This document shows positions 9,332 to 17,977 of a DNA stretch of 64,000 nucleotides, piece by piece. How positions within the stretch are numbered: the stretch's first letter is position 1; each line of letters begins with the position of its first letter. The DNA comes from Cupriavidus sp. IDO (GTDB lineage: Bacteria; Pseudomonadota; Gammaproteobacteria; Burkholderiales; Burkholderiaceae), in assembly GCF_000812465.1 (NCBI RefSeq), contig NZ_JWMA01000183.1:38628-102627 (forward strand), written 5' to 3'. The notes under the pieces were generated by a model. It did no database searches, had not been told where the DNA came from, and was given only the letters and a program-made list of their open reading frames with translations. Both the position numbers and the translations under genes were made by a program.

Positions 9332-9379
9332 TTGCATACAATCGAACGCGAGCTTAGCGCGGAAACGGGCTGTATGCAA
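9332..9379. repeat. Separated 9-bp inverted repeat upstream of membrane-protein gene
   Basis: TTGCATACA (9332-9340) is repeated as its exact reverse complement TGTATGCAA (9371-9379), 30 bases apart. It lies 36-83 bases upstream of the start of the 8994-9296 gene and downstream of the BLUF gene. It could be a pair of operator half-sites for a looping or dimeric regulator, or a long-loop hairpin. Confidence 0.4.
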
Positions 9380-9479
9380 GTGTTCAGGCGGAAACAGGAA
9401 GATTGGGCGCGCGAAAGCCGCTGTGTCCAGCGGGACGTCGGGCGGGAGGCGGGGCTGGCTTGCGCCCCGACCGGACGGA

Positions 9480-9923
9480 TCAGTGCCGGCCGCGCTCGCC
9501 CCCGCGCGCGACCACCGAGGCGCCGGCGATCAGCTCCTTGAGCAGCGCGAGCGATGCCAGCCCGGAGGTACGGTAGGGGTCGAGTTCGGCGCGCGCCGAG
9601 AACTTCAGCAACGTGGCCGTATTGAGCCTGGCGGTATTGACCTGCCCCATCGCCCAGCCGGAGAAATCCCGGCCGCAGATCTCTTCGAAGTGCAGCAGCA
9701 CCACGTCATGGTGGCGCGGGTCGCGCGTGATGGCCTGGTACAGGTGCGAGACTTCCTGCCGGTCGCCTTCGAGCGCCTGCATGAAGATGCCGTTGCCGTG
9801 GCACAGCACGCCGGTAATGCCATGGCGCGGATTGCGTTCGAGACTGGTGGCCAGGATGGCGTCGAGCATGGCCGCGTCGATCGGCTCGCGGGCGCGGCTG
9901 GCATAGAGCAGGCGAACTAGCAT
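9480..9923 (-). CDS. BLUF-domain blue-light/FAD sensor protein
   Basis: This 147-residue single-domain protein has all residues expected of a photoactive BLUF domain: Tyr7 (LLYAS), Asn31 (ERNPRHGITG), Gln49 (FMQALEG) and the late Trp90/Met92 (FSGWAMG). BLUF proteins bind FAD non-covalently and rearrange the Tyr-Gln hydrogen-bond network on blue light. About 45 residues after the core form the usual C-terminal helices, and there is no attached EAL or cyclase output domain, so it probably signals through a partner protein. It follows folE by 28 bases on the same strand and is likely cotranscribed with it. Confidence 0.88.
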   Translation of the reverse strand: MLVRLLYASRAREPIDAAMLDAILATSLERNPRHGITGVLCHGNGIFMQALEGDRQEVSHLYQAITRDPRHHDVVLLHFEEICGRDFSGWAMGQVNTARLNTATLLKFSARAELDPYRTSGLASLALLKELIAGASVVARGGERGRH

Positions 9924-9951
9924 GGTCGTGGCGGCGTAGGTTTAGCTGCGT

Positions 9952-10689
9952 TTAGCTGCGGTTGAGGTTCAGCAGCGTCAGGAATTCGCGGCGCAGGCTG
10001 TCGTCCTTCAGGAACGAGCCGCGCATCACGCTGTTGGTCATCTTGGCGTCGGTATCCCGCACCCCGCGCCAGTGCATGCAGAAATGCTCGGCTTCCATCA
10101 CGATGGCAAGCCCGTCGGGGTTCATCTTCTCCTGCAGCAGGTCTGCCACCTGCGCCACCGCTTCTTCCTGGATCTGCGGGCGGCACATGATCCATTCGGC
10201 GAGGCGCGCGTACTTGGACAGGCCGATCAGGTTCGAATGCTGGTTGGGCATCACGCCTACCCACAGCTTGCCGATGATCGGGCACAGGTGGTGGGAGCAG
10301 GCGCTGCGCACGCGCATCGGGCCGACGATCATCAGCTCGTTGAGCTGCTCGACGTTCGGGAACTCGGTGACGGCCGGCGGTTTGGCGTAGCGCCCTGCGA
10401 AGATTTCCTTCAGGTACATCTTCGCCACGCGCCGTGCGGTCTCCTGGGTGTTGTGGTCCTGATCCACGTCGATCACCAGCGCGCGCAGCACGTCTTCGAG
10501 CCGCGCCTGGACTTCTTCCTGCAGCGCGTCCAGCTCGCCCGGCTCGATATAGCGGGCAATATTGTCGTTGGCGTGAAAGCGCTCCTGCGCGGCCTGCAGC
10601 CTTGACCGGATGCGGGCCGATACGCTGTGGGCCGGATCGTCGCTGGCCGGCGTTTGCTTCGCGCGGTGTGCCGCGTCCTTGTTCGTCAT
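9952..10689 (-). CDS. folE: GTP cyclohydrolase I (type IA)
   Basis: FolE opens GTP to 7,8-dihydroneopterin triphosphate, the first step of folate and pterin synthesis in the cytoplasm. The 245-residue protein has the zinc ligands Cys131 and His134 (SACSHHLCP) and Cys204 (EHFCMHWRG), plus the motifs VGVMPNQHSNLIGLSKY and MCRPQIQEE. The C-terminal half aligns with the usual ~190-220-residue enzyme. The first ~55 residues are an extra polar N-terminal extension. The ATG at 10689 was preferred to one at 10761 because the added residues are Arg/Pro-rich. Neither has a clear ribosome binding site, so the start is uncertain. Confidence 0.92.
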   Translation of the reverse strand: MTNKDAAHRAKQTPASDDPAHSVSARIRSRLQAAQERFHANDNIARYIEPGELDALQEEVQARLEDVLRALVIDVDQDHNTQETARRVAKMYLKEIFAGRYAKPPAVTEFPNVEQLNELMIVGPMRVRSACSHHLCPIIGKLWVGVMPNQHSNLIGLSKYARLAEWIMCRPQIQEEAVAQVADLLQEKMNPDGLAIVMEAEHFCMHWRGVRDTDAKMTNSVMRGSFLKDDSLRREFLTLLNLNRS

Positions 10690-11207
10690 GGATGGCAGCT
10701 GTGAGGGAGGAGGGAGATATGCCCGGAGGCGCCGCGCACGGGCACGGTGCGCCGGCTTCACTATATGGCAGATGCATGGGCGTCACAACCGGCGGCGCAG
10801 CTTCAGGCGCCTGCCACGGCACACCGCGCCGCGCTTCCGTGAATTGTTTGTGACATGGCTCAAGAGACCCTGGCGTCGCGTCGATATGCGCAGATAATGC
10901 GATGACCGGCGCGCCAGCAATACCAGCAAGACGCCGGCAAAGGAATCGTCCGGGCGCGCAGCCGCATCGGGCGATCCCGCCCCGCGGGGCTATTTTTTCC
11001 GGGACCAGCCAGTGATCTCGCCGATTGCTTTTCCCTGCAGCAGCCTGCTGCTGCTCTATGTCGCGACAGTGCCGTTGCCACAGGCCACGGTGGAATCCGG
11101 CGTGGTCGAACACCATGGCAGCGCGTCGCGCGCCAATGCGCCGCGCCTGCGCTGGGAGCCGGCACTGGAAGCGCGCGGCGGCTCCAACAGTTTGCGCTAG
11201 CCTGCGT
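10690..11207. other. Intergenic region, 518 bases, with one terminator-like element
   Basis: This lies between folE (start) and the ArsB-like gene (3' end), both on the minus strand, and should hold the folE promoter. No protein gene is convincing: a 62-residue frame at 11012-11200 starts with GTG, lacks a ribosome binding site and has no family look. The only clear signal is the plus-strand terminator-like structure at 10979-10998. Confidence 0.4.
10979..10998 (+). terminator. GC palindrome followed by T-run (rho-independent terminator-like)
   Basis: GCCCCGCGGGGC (10979-10990) is a perfect palindrome followed by TATTTTTT (10991-10998). The order is right for an intrinsic terminator of a plus-strand transcript, but no plus-strand protein gene precedes it. 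The hairpin loop is tight, which lowers confidence. Confidence 0.4.
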
Positions 11208-12458
11208 TCAGCGCAGCACCGCCAGCGCCGGCAGCATGGCCAGCGGCATGACGACTGCGCCCAGGCGCAGGAACTGGCCGGCGCTGATCATATGGCCGTC
11301 GCGCCGCAGCGCGGTGAGCCATAGCAGCGTGGCCAGCGAGCCTGTCACCGACAGGTTCGGCCCAAGGTCGATACCGATCAATACCGCCCCGGCGACGGCG
11401 TCCGAGGCATGCCCGGCCGCCAGCGCCGACGACGCAATCAGGCCCGCGGGCAGGTTATTGGCGATATTGCCGGCCAGCGCTACCACGGCCCCGATGCCCC
11501 ACAGCGCGCCTACGCCGTGATGCTGCGACAGCGCCCGCACCATTGCCGCCAGTTGCCCGATCACCCCGGTCTGCTCCAGCGCCGCCACCAGCACGAACAG
11601 GCCGGCGACCATCGGCAGCACGCCCCATGAGACCTCCTGCAAGGCCGGTACAAACAGGCTGCGGCGCGTGGCGCAGACCAGCAGCAGCGTTGCTACGCCG
11701 GCGGCGCAGGTCGGCCAGCCCAGGTCGGTGCCGTTGAACGAAGCCACCAGCAGTGCCACGCCCGTCAGCACGATGCCAAGCGCCGTCAGCCAGGCCTGCA
11801 GCGACAGCGGCGGCACCGGCACGTCATGTTCGATCCGTTCGGCCAGCGCATGGCGCTGCGTCCACCAGAGCGCGGCCAGCGTTGCCAGCACGGCCACTGC
11901 CGACGGCAGTGCGAAGCGCGCCAGCCAGCCGGCAAGCGGCGGCATGCGCTCGCCGAAGATGACCAGGTTGGCGGGATTTGAGATTGGCAGCACAAAGCTG
12001 GCCGCGTTGGCGATAAAGGCGCAGGCGTACAGGTAGGGCAGCGGGTTCTTCACCTTCGCCGCCCGGGTCGCGGCCAGGACGGCGGGTGTCAGCACAACCG
12101 CCGTGGCGTCGTTGGACATGAACGCCGTGACCAGTGTGCCGAAGCCATACACCAGCAGGAACAGCCGCCGCGCCGAACCGCGCGCCTGCCGCACCGCGAG
12201 CGCGGCAACGTGGTCGAACAGCCCGGTCTTGCGGGCCAGTTCGGAGATCAGCATCATCCCCGCCAGGAACAGGTACACGTCAACGCCGCGCGCCACTGCG
12301 CCCAGCGCATCGGGCACCGCCAGCAAGCCGGTCACGCAGAGCAGCAGTGCGCCGGCGACGGCCCAGAAGGGCTCGGGCAGGCGAAAGGGGCGCAGCAGTA
12401 CGCCCGCCGTGGTGAGGGCGGCGACCGACCAGATCAGCGTAGCGCTGTAGCTCGACAT
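11208..12458 (-). CDS. ArsB/SLC13-type ion transporter
   Basis: This 416-residue inner-membrane carrier has about 11 hydrophobic segments. The central sequence MSNDATAVVLTPAVLAATRA and the following FIANAASFVLPISNPANLVIF are the duplicated signature of the ArsB/NhaD/CitM (ion transporter) superfamily. It is close in length to arsenite pumps (~430 residues). There is no arsR, arsC or arsA nearby, so arsenite export is only one possibility; dicarboxylate or another anion is equally allowed. The ATG at 12458 begins directly at the first helix (SSYSATLIW). An upstream extension is Arg/Pro-rich and was rejected. It lies 55 bases after the penicillin-binding protein gene. Confidence 0.8.
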   Translation of the reverse strand: MSSYSATLIWSVAALTTAGVLLRPFRLPEPFWAVAGALLLCVTGLLAVPDALGAVARGVDVYLFLAGMMLISELARKTGLFDHVAALAVRQARGSARRLFLLVYGFGTLVTAFMSNDATAVVLTPAVLAATRAAKVKNPLPYLYACAFIANAASFVLPISNPANLVIFGERMPPLAGWLARFALPSAVAVLATLAALWWTQRHALAERIEHDVPVPPLSLQAWLTALGIVLTGVALLVASFNGTDLGWPTCAAGVATLLLVCATRRSLFVPALQEVSWGVLPMVAGLFVLVAALEQTGVIGQLAAMVRALSQHHGVGALWGIGAVVALAGNIANNLPAGLIASSALAAGHASDAVAGAVLIGIDLGPNLSVTGSLATLLWLTALRRDGHMISAGQFLRLGAVVMPLAMLPALAVLR

Positions 12459-12513
12459 CCTTGTTCTTCTCGTATGGAAAGCAGTGCGGCGCAAACGGGC
12501 GCCGCGGCCGAGC

Positions 12514-14568
12514 TTACATGTTGGTGCCGTCGGCGCCTGCCGCGGGTGCGGCCTCGGACTTGCCGGGCAGGCCCACGGCCTCGCTCGAGACCGCTGCGGG
12601 TGCCGCGTCTTCCGGGGTGTTCGGCGCGGCCGGCGGAGCCGGCGGGAAGCCGAGCGAGGCGATGCGCTGCCTGCCATCGGCGTACTCCGCATAGGCCCAG
12701 TCATTGCCGGCCCGCACCACGTCCTTCGGCACCGGAGTCTCCGCTACCGGCATGCCGGCCACGCGGCCTTCCATATAGGCAGCCCAGACCGGCAGCGCGG
12801 TGGTGGCGCCGAACTCGTGCAGGCCAAGGCTGCGGTTGTCGTCGTAGCCCATCCATGCCACCGTGACCACACGGCCCGCGTAGCCGGCGAACCAGCCATC
12901 GACCGAGTCATTGGTGGTACCGGTCTTGCCGCCCACGTCCTCGCGGCGCAGGTAGCGCCGCACGCCTGTGCCGGTGCCTTCGTCGACCACGCTGCGCAGC
13001 ATGCTGTCCATGACGAACGCGTTGCGCTCGCTGATCACGCGCTGCGGCGGCGCATCGTTGTTGACGGCGAACAGCACGTTGCCGTCGCTGTCGGTGATGC
13101 GCTCGATCAGGTACGGCTCGATGCGGTTTCCCTGGTTGGCAAAGACGCCATAGGCGGCCGCCAGGCGCAGCGGCGACGTGGTGCCGGTGCCCAGCGCCAG
13201 CGGCAGGTAGCGCGGCATGCGCTTTGGCGAGAAGCCGAAGCGGCTGGCGAACTCGATCGTGTACGGGATGCCGATGGCCTGCAGCGTGCGGATGGCGGGC
13301 AGGTTGCGCGACTCCGCCAGCGCCTGGCGAGCGGTGACGGGGCCGAGGAAGCGACCGTCGTCGTTGGTGGGCTGCCAGCGCGAACTGTTGTCGAGCGGCG
13401 CGTCGTTGATGATCGTGGACGGCGAGATGCCCTGCTCGAGCGCGGCCGCGTACACGAAGGGCTTGAAGGTGGAGCCGGGCTGGCGCTGCGCCTGCGTGGC
13501 GTGGTTGAAGCGGCTGGTGTTGAAATCGGCGCCGCCGACCATGGCTTCGATCGCGCCGGTGTTGCTGTCGAGCGATACCAGTGCGGCCTGCGGGCCCTCC
13601 ACAGGCGGGCGCTTGGCATTGCGATGGCGGCGGGCGTAGTTCTCCAGCCCGGCGTGCACGGCATCGTAGGCCAGCGTCTGCCGAACCGAGGACACCGTGG
13701 TGTAGACGTTCAGGCCGCGCGTATAGGTCTCGTCGCCGAAGCGCTCGCGGGCCAGCTGGCGGGCCAGCTCCGCCACGTATTCGGCGTGCCCGGCGAAGCT
13801 GCCTGCGCTGTCGGAGACCACCTCCAGCCTGGCGGCCCGCGCATCGCGGTACTGGTCCTGCGTGATCATGCCCAGCGCCAGCATCCGGCCGAGCACATAC
13901 TCCTGCCGGCGCTTGGCGCGGGGAAAGTTCACGCGCGGGTTCATCGTCGAAGGCGCCTTGGGCAGCCCGGCCAGCATCGCGGTCTCCGCCAGCGACAGGG
14001 CATTGAGCGGCTTGCCGAAGTACGCATGGGCGGCGCTGCCAAAGCCATAGGCATGCTCGCCCAGGTAGACCTGGTTCATGTACAGCTCGAGAATGCGGTC
14101 CTTGGGCAGCGAGCGGTCGATCTGCCAGGCCAGCAGGATCTCGTACCACTTGCGGGCCAGCGTCTTCTCGCGCGACAGGTAGAAGTTGCGCGCCACCTGC
14201 ATGGTGATGGTGGAGGCACCCTGCGCGTAGCCCTGCCCGATGTTGGCCAGCGCCGCGCGGAAGATGCCCGGGATGTCCACGCCGGCATGCTCGTAGAACT
14301 GGTCGTCTTCGGCCGCCAGCAGCGCTTGCGACATCTGGTGGGGGATCTGCTCGAAGGGGATGAATTCGCGGTGTTCGCTGCCAAACTCGCCGATCTGCAC
14401 GTTATCGCTGGTAAAAATCCGCAGCGGCACGTCGGGGCGGTAGTCGCGCAAGGCGTCGACGGGGGGAAGCTGCCGCAGGCTGACCACTGCGGCGAAGCCG
14501 GCGATCAGGGCACCGGCTGCAGTCAGCGCGAGAGCGGCGCTGGCTGCCTTGACTGCAAATCTTTTCAT
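12514..14568 (-). CDS. Class A penicillin-binding protein (PBP1A-like glycosyltransferase/transpeptidase), short form
   Basis: This bifunctional murein synthase of the periplasmic face has one N-terminal TM helix (~10-30). The glycosyltransferase domain has catalytic Glu87 (AAEDDQFYEHAG) and GASTITMQVARN. The transpeptidase domain has STFK (GSTFKPFVYA, ~370), SRN (AESRNLPAIR) and KTG (GGKTGTTND). At 684 residues it is shorter than typical proteobacterial PBP1A (~800-850). The stretch between the two catalytic domains is compact and seems to lack the OB-like insert. The C-terminal tail is Ala/Pro-rich. It starts 31 bases downstream of the hydrolase gene. Confidence 0.92.
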   Translation of the reverse strand: MKRFAVKAASAALALTAAGALIAGFAAVVSLRQLPPVDALRDYRPDVPLRIFTSDNVQIGEFGSEHREFIPFEQIPHQMSQALLAAEDDQFYEHAGVDIPGIFRAALANIGQGYAQGASTITMQVARNFYLSREKTLARKWYEILLAWQIDRSLPKDRILELYMNQVYLGEHAYGFGSAAHAYFGKPLNALSLAETAMLAGLPKAPSTMNPRVNFPRAKRRQEYVLGRMLALGMITQDQYRDARAARLEVVSDSAGSFAGHAEYVAELARQLARERFGDETYTRGLNVYTTVSSVRQTLAYDAVHAGLENYARRHRNAKRPPVEGPQAALVSLDSNTGAIEAMVGGADFNTSRFNHATQAQRQPGSTFKPFVYAAALEQGISPSTIINDAPLDNSSRWQPTNDDGRFLGPVTARQALAESRNLPAIRTLQAIGIPYTIEFASRFGFSPKRMPRYLPLALGTGTTSPLRLAAAYGVFANQGNRIEPYLIERITDSDGNVLFAVNNDAPPQRVISERNAFVMDSMLRSVVDEGTGTGVRRYLRREDVGGKTGTTNDSVDGWFAGYAGRVVTVAWMGYDDNRSLGLHEFGATTALPVWAAYMEGRVAGMPVAETPVPKDVVRAGNDWAYAEYADGRQRIASLGFPPAPPAAPNTPEDAAPAAVSSEAVGLPGKSEAAPAAGADGTNM

Positions 14569-14599
14569 GCGCGCATTTTACCTGCTGGCGGAATCCCTG

Positions 14600-15505
14600 C
14601 TACCGGAACGCAGCAAGCGGAAGCGGATTGCCCAGGTCGTCATGGTCGCCGGGTGGCGCGCCCCGGCTGCCATCCTCCGGCGCGTGCCCAACTTGCTGCG
14701 CAAACTCGCACAGCGCGGCCCAGGTTTCCTTGCGCTCGATGATGGAGAAGTGATCCGTACCATGCACGGTCTGCAGCGCCACCGGTCCGGGCCAGGCCGC
14801 CATGAGCCGTTCCGAGCACGCATGGGGCACCACTTCGTCGGTCTCGGCCAGCAGCACCTTGGTGCTCTGCACGACCTTCTTGCAGTGCGAGATCGAGTCG
14901 AAATGGTGGCGCATCAGCTGGCGCAGCGGCACCAGCGGAAAGCGCTTGCGCACCAGCTCCAGCAGCGAGTCGTAGGGTGTGATCAGCTGCAGGCTTTCGA
15001 AATCCTGCAGGTCGGCGAGCTGGATGGCCACGCCCGTGCCCAGGCTGCGCCCCACCACATGCGCCCGTGTGCCGGGAAAGACACGCCTCAGGTGCAGCAG
15101 GAACTGGCTGGCGTCCGCCACCGCGGCGGCCTCGGAGGGAATGCCGTCGGAGTGGCCAAGGCCGCGGTAGTCGAAGGTGGCGAAGCCCATGCGCGGCGGC
15201 AGCCACCGTGCGAATTGCAGCGTATCCAGCACATCTTCGCCGCGGCCGGGCAGGTAGAACAGTAGATCCTGAACGCTGTCGCCGGGGGCGTGATAGATAT
15301 AGCCGCGCAGGACGCCGCCCGGCACCACGTGCGAGTAGCCGATGATGCCCTCGGGCAGGTCCCGCGGCGGGCGGCGGCGGGCATCGAACAGGAGGCGGTC
15401 CTGGTTGACGGTCAGGTAGGTCCAGTAGCAGGCAAAGCCGCTGGCAGTCATCAGGGCTGCGGCAAGTGCCCGTCGGGTGAGGGATGACATGGCTCGATTC
15501 GGCAT
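14600..15505 (-). CDS. Membrane-anchored alpha/beta-hydrolase
   Basis: This 301-residue protein has one N-terminal hydrophobic anchor (~15-33). The hydrolase fold has the oxyanion region FYLPGRGED, nucleophile elbow GRSLGTG (Ser), an acidic residue in LLAETDEVVP, and catalytic His in HGTDHFSII. Layout and length match the BEM46/YqkD-type 'alpha/beta hydrolase, lysophospholipase-like' group, probably facing the periplasm. The start at 15505 is chosen for the AGGA five bases upstream; MSSLTRR at 15490 is an alternative. It heads the run hydrolase - PBP - transporter on the minus strand. Substrate unknown. Confidence 0.8.
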   Translation of the reverse strand: MPNRAMSSLTRRALAAALMTASGFACYWTYLTVNQDRLLFDARRRPPRDLPEGIIGYSHVVPGGVLRGYIYHAPGDSVQDLLFYLPGRGEDVLDTLQFARWLPPRMGFATFDYRGLGHSDGIPSEAAAVADASQFLLHLRRVFPGTRAHVVGRSLGTGVAIQLADLQDFESLQLITPYDSLLELVRKRFPLVPLRQLMRHHFDSISHCKKVVQSTKVLLAETDEVVPHACSERLMAAWPGPVALQTVHGTDHFSIIERKETWAALCEFAQQVGHAPEDGSRGAPPGDHDDLGNPLPLAAFR

Positions 15506-15654
15506 TTTCCTGGGCCGGCGGCGGTACGGAACGCGTGGCGTTCGCGTGGTGCCGGCACCATCATTTTCATGGGGGGCTGCATTCGACCGCAAGTCCGGGG
15601 GGCGAGTTCTTGTACGATATGCCTCATATATCAGACGCACAGGGAGCATCTTGC

Positions 15655-15897
15655 ATGAGCGAACAGAAACACGAGCAGCACCGCGCCGAAGAGGCGCAGG
15701 CAATGGAGCGCGTAGTCAGCGCAACGCGGCAGGTCCAGGTAGCGTTTACCGCGCTGCAGTCCCACTATCCGCCGGCGGGCAGCGGCAAGCCGTCCAAGCT
15801 GGCGCTGCAGACCTTCGATGCCGCGCTGCAGGCGCTGGAGGATGCCCAGGCGACTTTCGACGAGATCCTGAATGACCTGCTGGACGGCAATCGCTGA
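15655..15897 (+). CDS. Small alpha-helical hypothetical protein
   Basis: This 80-residue soluble protein starts after AGGGAG nine bases upstream. It is almost entirely predicted helix: EAQAMERVVSATRQVQVAF and LALQTFDAALQALEDAQATF have heptad-like spacing of hydrophobic residues, so a two-helix hairpin or coiled coil is likely. It is divergent from the hydrolase gene and converges with the DUF779 gene. No function is recognised. Confidence 0.7.
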   Translation: MSEQKHEQHRAEEAQAMERVVSATRQVQVAFTALQSHYPPAGSGKPSKLALQTFDAALQALEDAQATFDEILNDLLDGNR

Positions 15898-15979
15898 GCG
15901 AATGCCTGCGAGCTCCGGCAGTTGCCAGTGACGAGGTTGGCGCCGCCTCGACAGCGGCTGCAGTGAGAAGCGCGCAGGC

Positions 15980-16369
15980 TCAGAGCGGAGGCAGCAGCGC
16001 TGCCTCCTCGTCGCTGAACAGCTCCGAGCGCGTCAGGAAGCGCTGGCCGGTCGGGCCTTCCAGCGAGAACATCCCGCCCGCGCCCGCCACCACATCGATC
16101 ACCAGCCGCGTGTGCTGCCAGTATTCGAACTGCGCGCGGGTCATGTAGAACGGCGCGCCGCCGATCTCGCCCAGGCAGACATCGGCGGGCCCCACCATCA
16201 GCTCTCCGGCGGCAAAACACATCGGCGCGCTGCCGTCGCAGCAGCCGCCGGACTGGTGGAACATCAACGGGCCATGCTGTGCGCGCAGCCGCCCGATCAG
16301 CGCCAGCGCGGCGGGCGTGGCGACCACGCGGGCCACCGGGCTTGCAGAGTCGGGACGGGCTTGCGGCAT
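15980..16369 (-). CDS. DUF779 protein, partner of AcoD-type aldehyde dehydrogenase
   Basis: This 129-residue cytoplasmic protein has the DUF779 core HQSGGCCDGSAPMC and the FYMTRAQFEYWQHTRLVIDV region. The Cys-rich GGCCDGS...C could bind a metal. Genes of this family are regularly found directly behind AcoD/ExaC acetaldehyde dehydrogenases. Here the ATG is five bases after the dehydrogenase stop, which indicates translational coupling. Its exact role is unknown. Confidence 0.85.
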   Translation of the reverse strand: MPQARPDSASPVARVVATPAALALIGRLRAQHGPLMFHQSGGCCDGSAPMCFAAGELMVGPADVCLGEIGGAPFYMTRAQFEYWQHTRLVIDVVAGAGGMFSLEGPTGQRFLTRSELFSDEEAALLPPL

Positions 16370-16374
16370 GGCGG

Positions 16375-17895
16375 TCAGAAGAAGCCGAGGGCGTTGGGGC
16401 TGTAGCTCACCAGCAGGTTCTTGGTCTGCTGGTAGTGGTCCAGCATCATGCGATGGTTCTCGCGCCCGATGCCGGACTGCTTGTACCCGCCGAATGCGGC
16501 ATGCGCGGGATAGGCGTGGTAGCAGTTGGTCCACACGCGCCCGGCCTGGATGCCGCGGCCCATGCGGAATGCGCGCGCGCCGTCACGCGTCCACACGCCG
16601 GCCCCCAGGCCATACAGCGTGTCATTGGCGATCGCCAGCGCCTCTTCCTCGTCCTTGAACGTCGTCACCGACACCACCGGCCCGAAGATCTCCTCCTGGA
16701 AGATCCGCATCTTGTTGTGCCCGGCGAATACCGTGGGCTTGACGTAGTAGCCGCCCGCCAGGTCGCCGTCCAGTGCATTGCGCTCGCCGCCGGCCAGGCA
16801 CTGCGCGCCTTCCTTGCGGCCCAGGTCGATGTAAGACAGGATCTTCTCAAGCTGCTCCGCCGAGGCCTGCGCGCCGATCATGGTGTTCTTGTCGAGCGGA
16901 TGGCCCTGGCGAATCGCGGCCACGCGCTTGAGCGCGCGCTCCATGAAGCGGTCGTAGATCGATTCCTGGATCAGCGCGCGCGACGGGCAGGTGCAGACCT
17001 CGCCCTGGTTCAGCGCGAACATCGCAAAGCCTTCCAGCGCCTTGTCGAAGTAGGCATCGTCGGCTGCCAGCACGTCTTCGAAGAAGATATTGGGCGACTT
17101 GCCGCCCAGCTCCAGCGTGACCGGAATCAGGTTCTGCGCGGCGTACTGCATGATCAGCCGCCCGGTGGTGGTCTCGCCGGTGAAGGCGACCTTGCTGATG
17201 CGCGGGCTCGATGCCAGCGGCTTGCCCGCTTCCAGGCCGAAGCCGTTGATGACATTGATCACGCCAGGCGGCAGCAGGTCGCCGATCAGCTCCATCAGCA
17301 CCAGGATCGATGCCGGCGTCTGCTCGGCGGGCTTGAGCACCACGCAGTTGCCCGCGGCCAGCGCCGGCGCCAGTTTCCACGTCGCCATCAGCAGCGGGAA
17401 ATTCCACGGGATGATCTGGCCGACCACGCCGAGCGGCTCATGGAAGTGATAGGCAATGGTCTCGGCGTCGATCTCGGAGATGCCGCCTTCCTGCGCGCGG
17501 ATGCAGCCGGCGAAGTAACGGAAGTGGTCGACCGCGAGCGGCAGGTCGGCCGCCAGGGTCTCGCGCACCGGCTTGCCGTTGTCGATGGTCTCGGCCACGG
17601 CCAGCAGCGTCAGGTTGGCCTCGATGCGGTCGGCAATGCGGTTCAGGATGTTGGCGCGCTCGGTGGTGGAGGTGCGACCCCACGCGGCCTTTGCCGCGTG
17701 CGCGGCGTCGAGCGCGGCATCCACGTCCTGCTGGTTGGAGCGCGGCACGCGCGTGAACGGCTTGCCGGTAACGGGCGTGATCGCCTCGAAATACTGTCCA
17801 TCGGCCGGTGGCACCCAGGCGCCGCCGATGTAGTTCTCGTATTGCTGCTTGTAGGGGTTGCTCACGCCCAGCTGGGCAATTTCCGCCATGTTCAT
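16375..17895 (-). CDS. acoD: Acetaldehyde (aldehyde) dehydrogenase, AcoD/ExaC type
   Basis: This NAD-dependent aldehyde dehydrogenase has 506 residues, the length of Cupriavidus acetaldehyde dehydrogenase II. Visible motifs are the oxyanion Asn in IIPWNFPLLM, the NAD-binding FTGETTTG, Glu in LELGGKSPN, and catalytic Cys in NQGEVCTCPSR (two Cys close together, as in ExaC). The C-terminus is FGGYKQSGIGRENH. The start at 17895 gives MNMAEIAQLG; MAEIA two codons later is possible. It would oxidise acetaldehyde from acetoin or ethanol to acetate. It is first of a two-gene operon with DUF779, behind a candidate sigma-54 promoter. Confidence 0.92.
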   Translation of the reverse strand: MNMAEIAQLGVSNPYKQQYENYIGGAWVPPADGQYFEAITPVTGKPFTRVPRSNQQDVDAALDAAHAAKAAWGRTSTTERANILNRIADRIEANLTLLAVAETIDNGKPVRETLAADLPLAVDHFRYFAGCIRAQEGGISEIDAETIAYHFHEPLGVVGQIIPWNFPLLMATWKLAPALAAGNCVVLKPAEQTPASILVLMELIGDLLPPGVINVINGFGLEAGKPLASSPRISKVAFTGETTTGRLIMQYAAQNLIPVTLELGGKSPNIFFEDVLAADDAYFDKALEGFAMFALNQGEVCTCPSRALIQESIYDRFMERALKRVAAIRQGHPLDKNTMIGAQASAEQLEKILSYIDLGRKEGAQCLAGGERNALDGDLAGGYYVKPTVFAGHNKMRIFQEEIFGPVVSVTTFKDEEEALAIANDTLYGLGAGVWTRDGARAFRMGRGIQAGRVWTNCYHAYPAHAAFGGYKQSGIGRENHRMMLDHYQQTKNLLVSYSPNALGFF

Positions 17896-17962
17896 GTCTC
17901 GCTCCGTTCGAAGGATCTGTGTCGTGTCGTCACGGCTTGCGCCGTGCGCACGACAGCAGATC

Positions 17963-17977
17963 GCAAGAGGTGTGCCG
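17963..17977 (-). promoter_or_regulatory. Candidate sigma-54 (-24/-12) promoter of the acoD operon
   Basis: Read on the minus strand the sequence is CGGCAC-ACCTC-TTGCG. It has the essential GG and GC with exact spacing and differs from consensus TGGCAC-N5-TTGCA only at the first and last base. It lies 68 bases upstream of the acoD start, a normal distance. Regulation of acetoin/acetaldehyde genes by sigma-54 and an AcoR-type activator is established in Cupriavidus; its use here is inferred. Confidence 0.6.

Noticed and set aside
11012..11200. 62-codon plus-strand frame in the folE-transporter gap
   Set aside because: It starts with GTG, has no ribosome binding site and no recognisable feature; the tail is Arg/Ala-rich like other chance frames.
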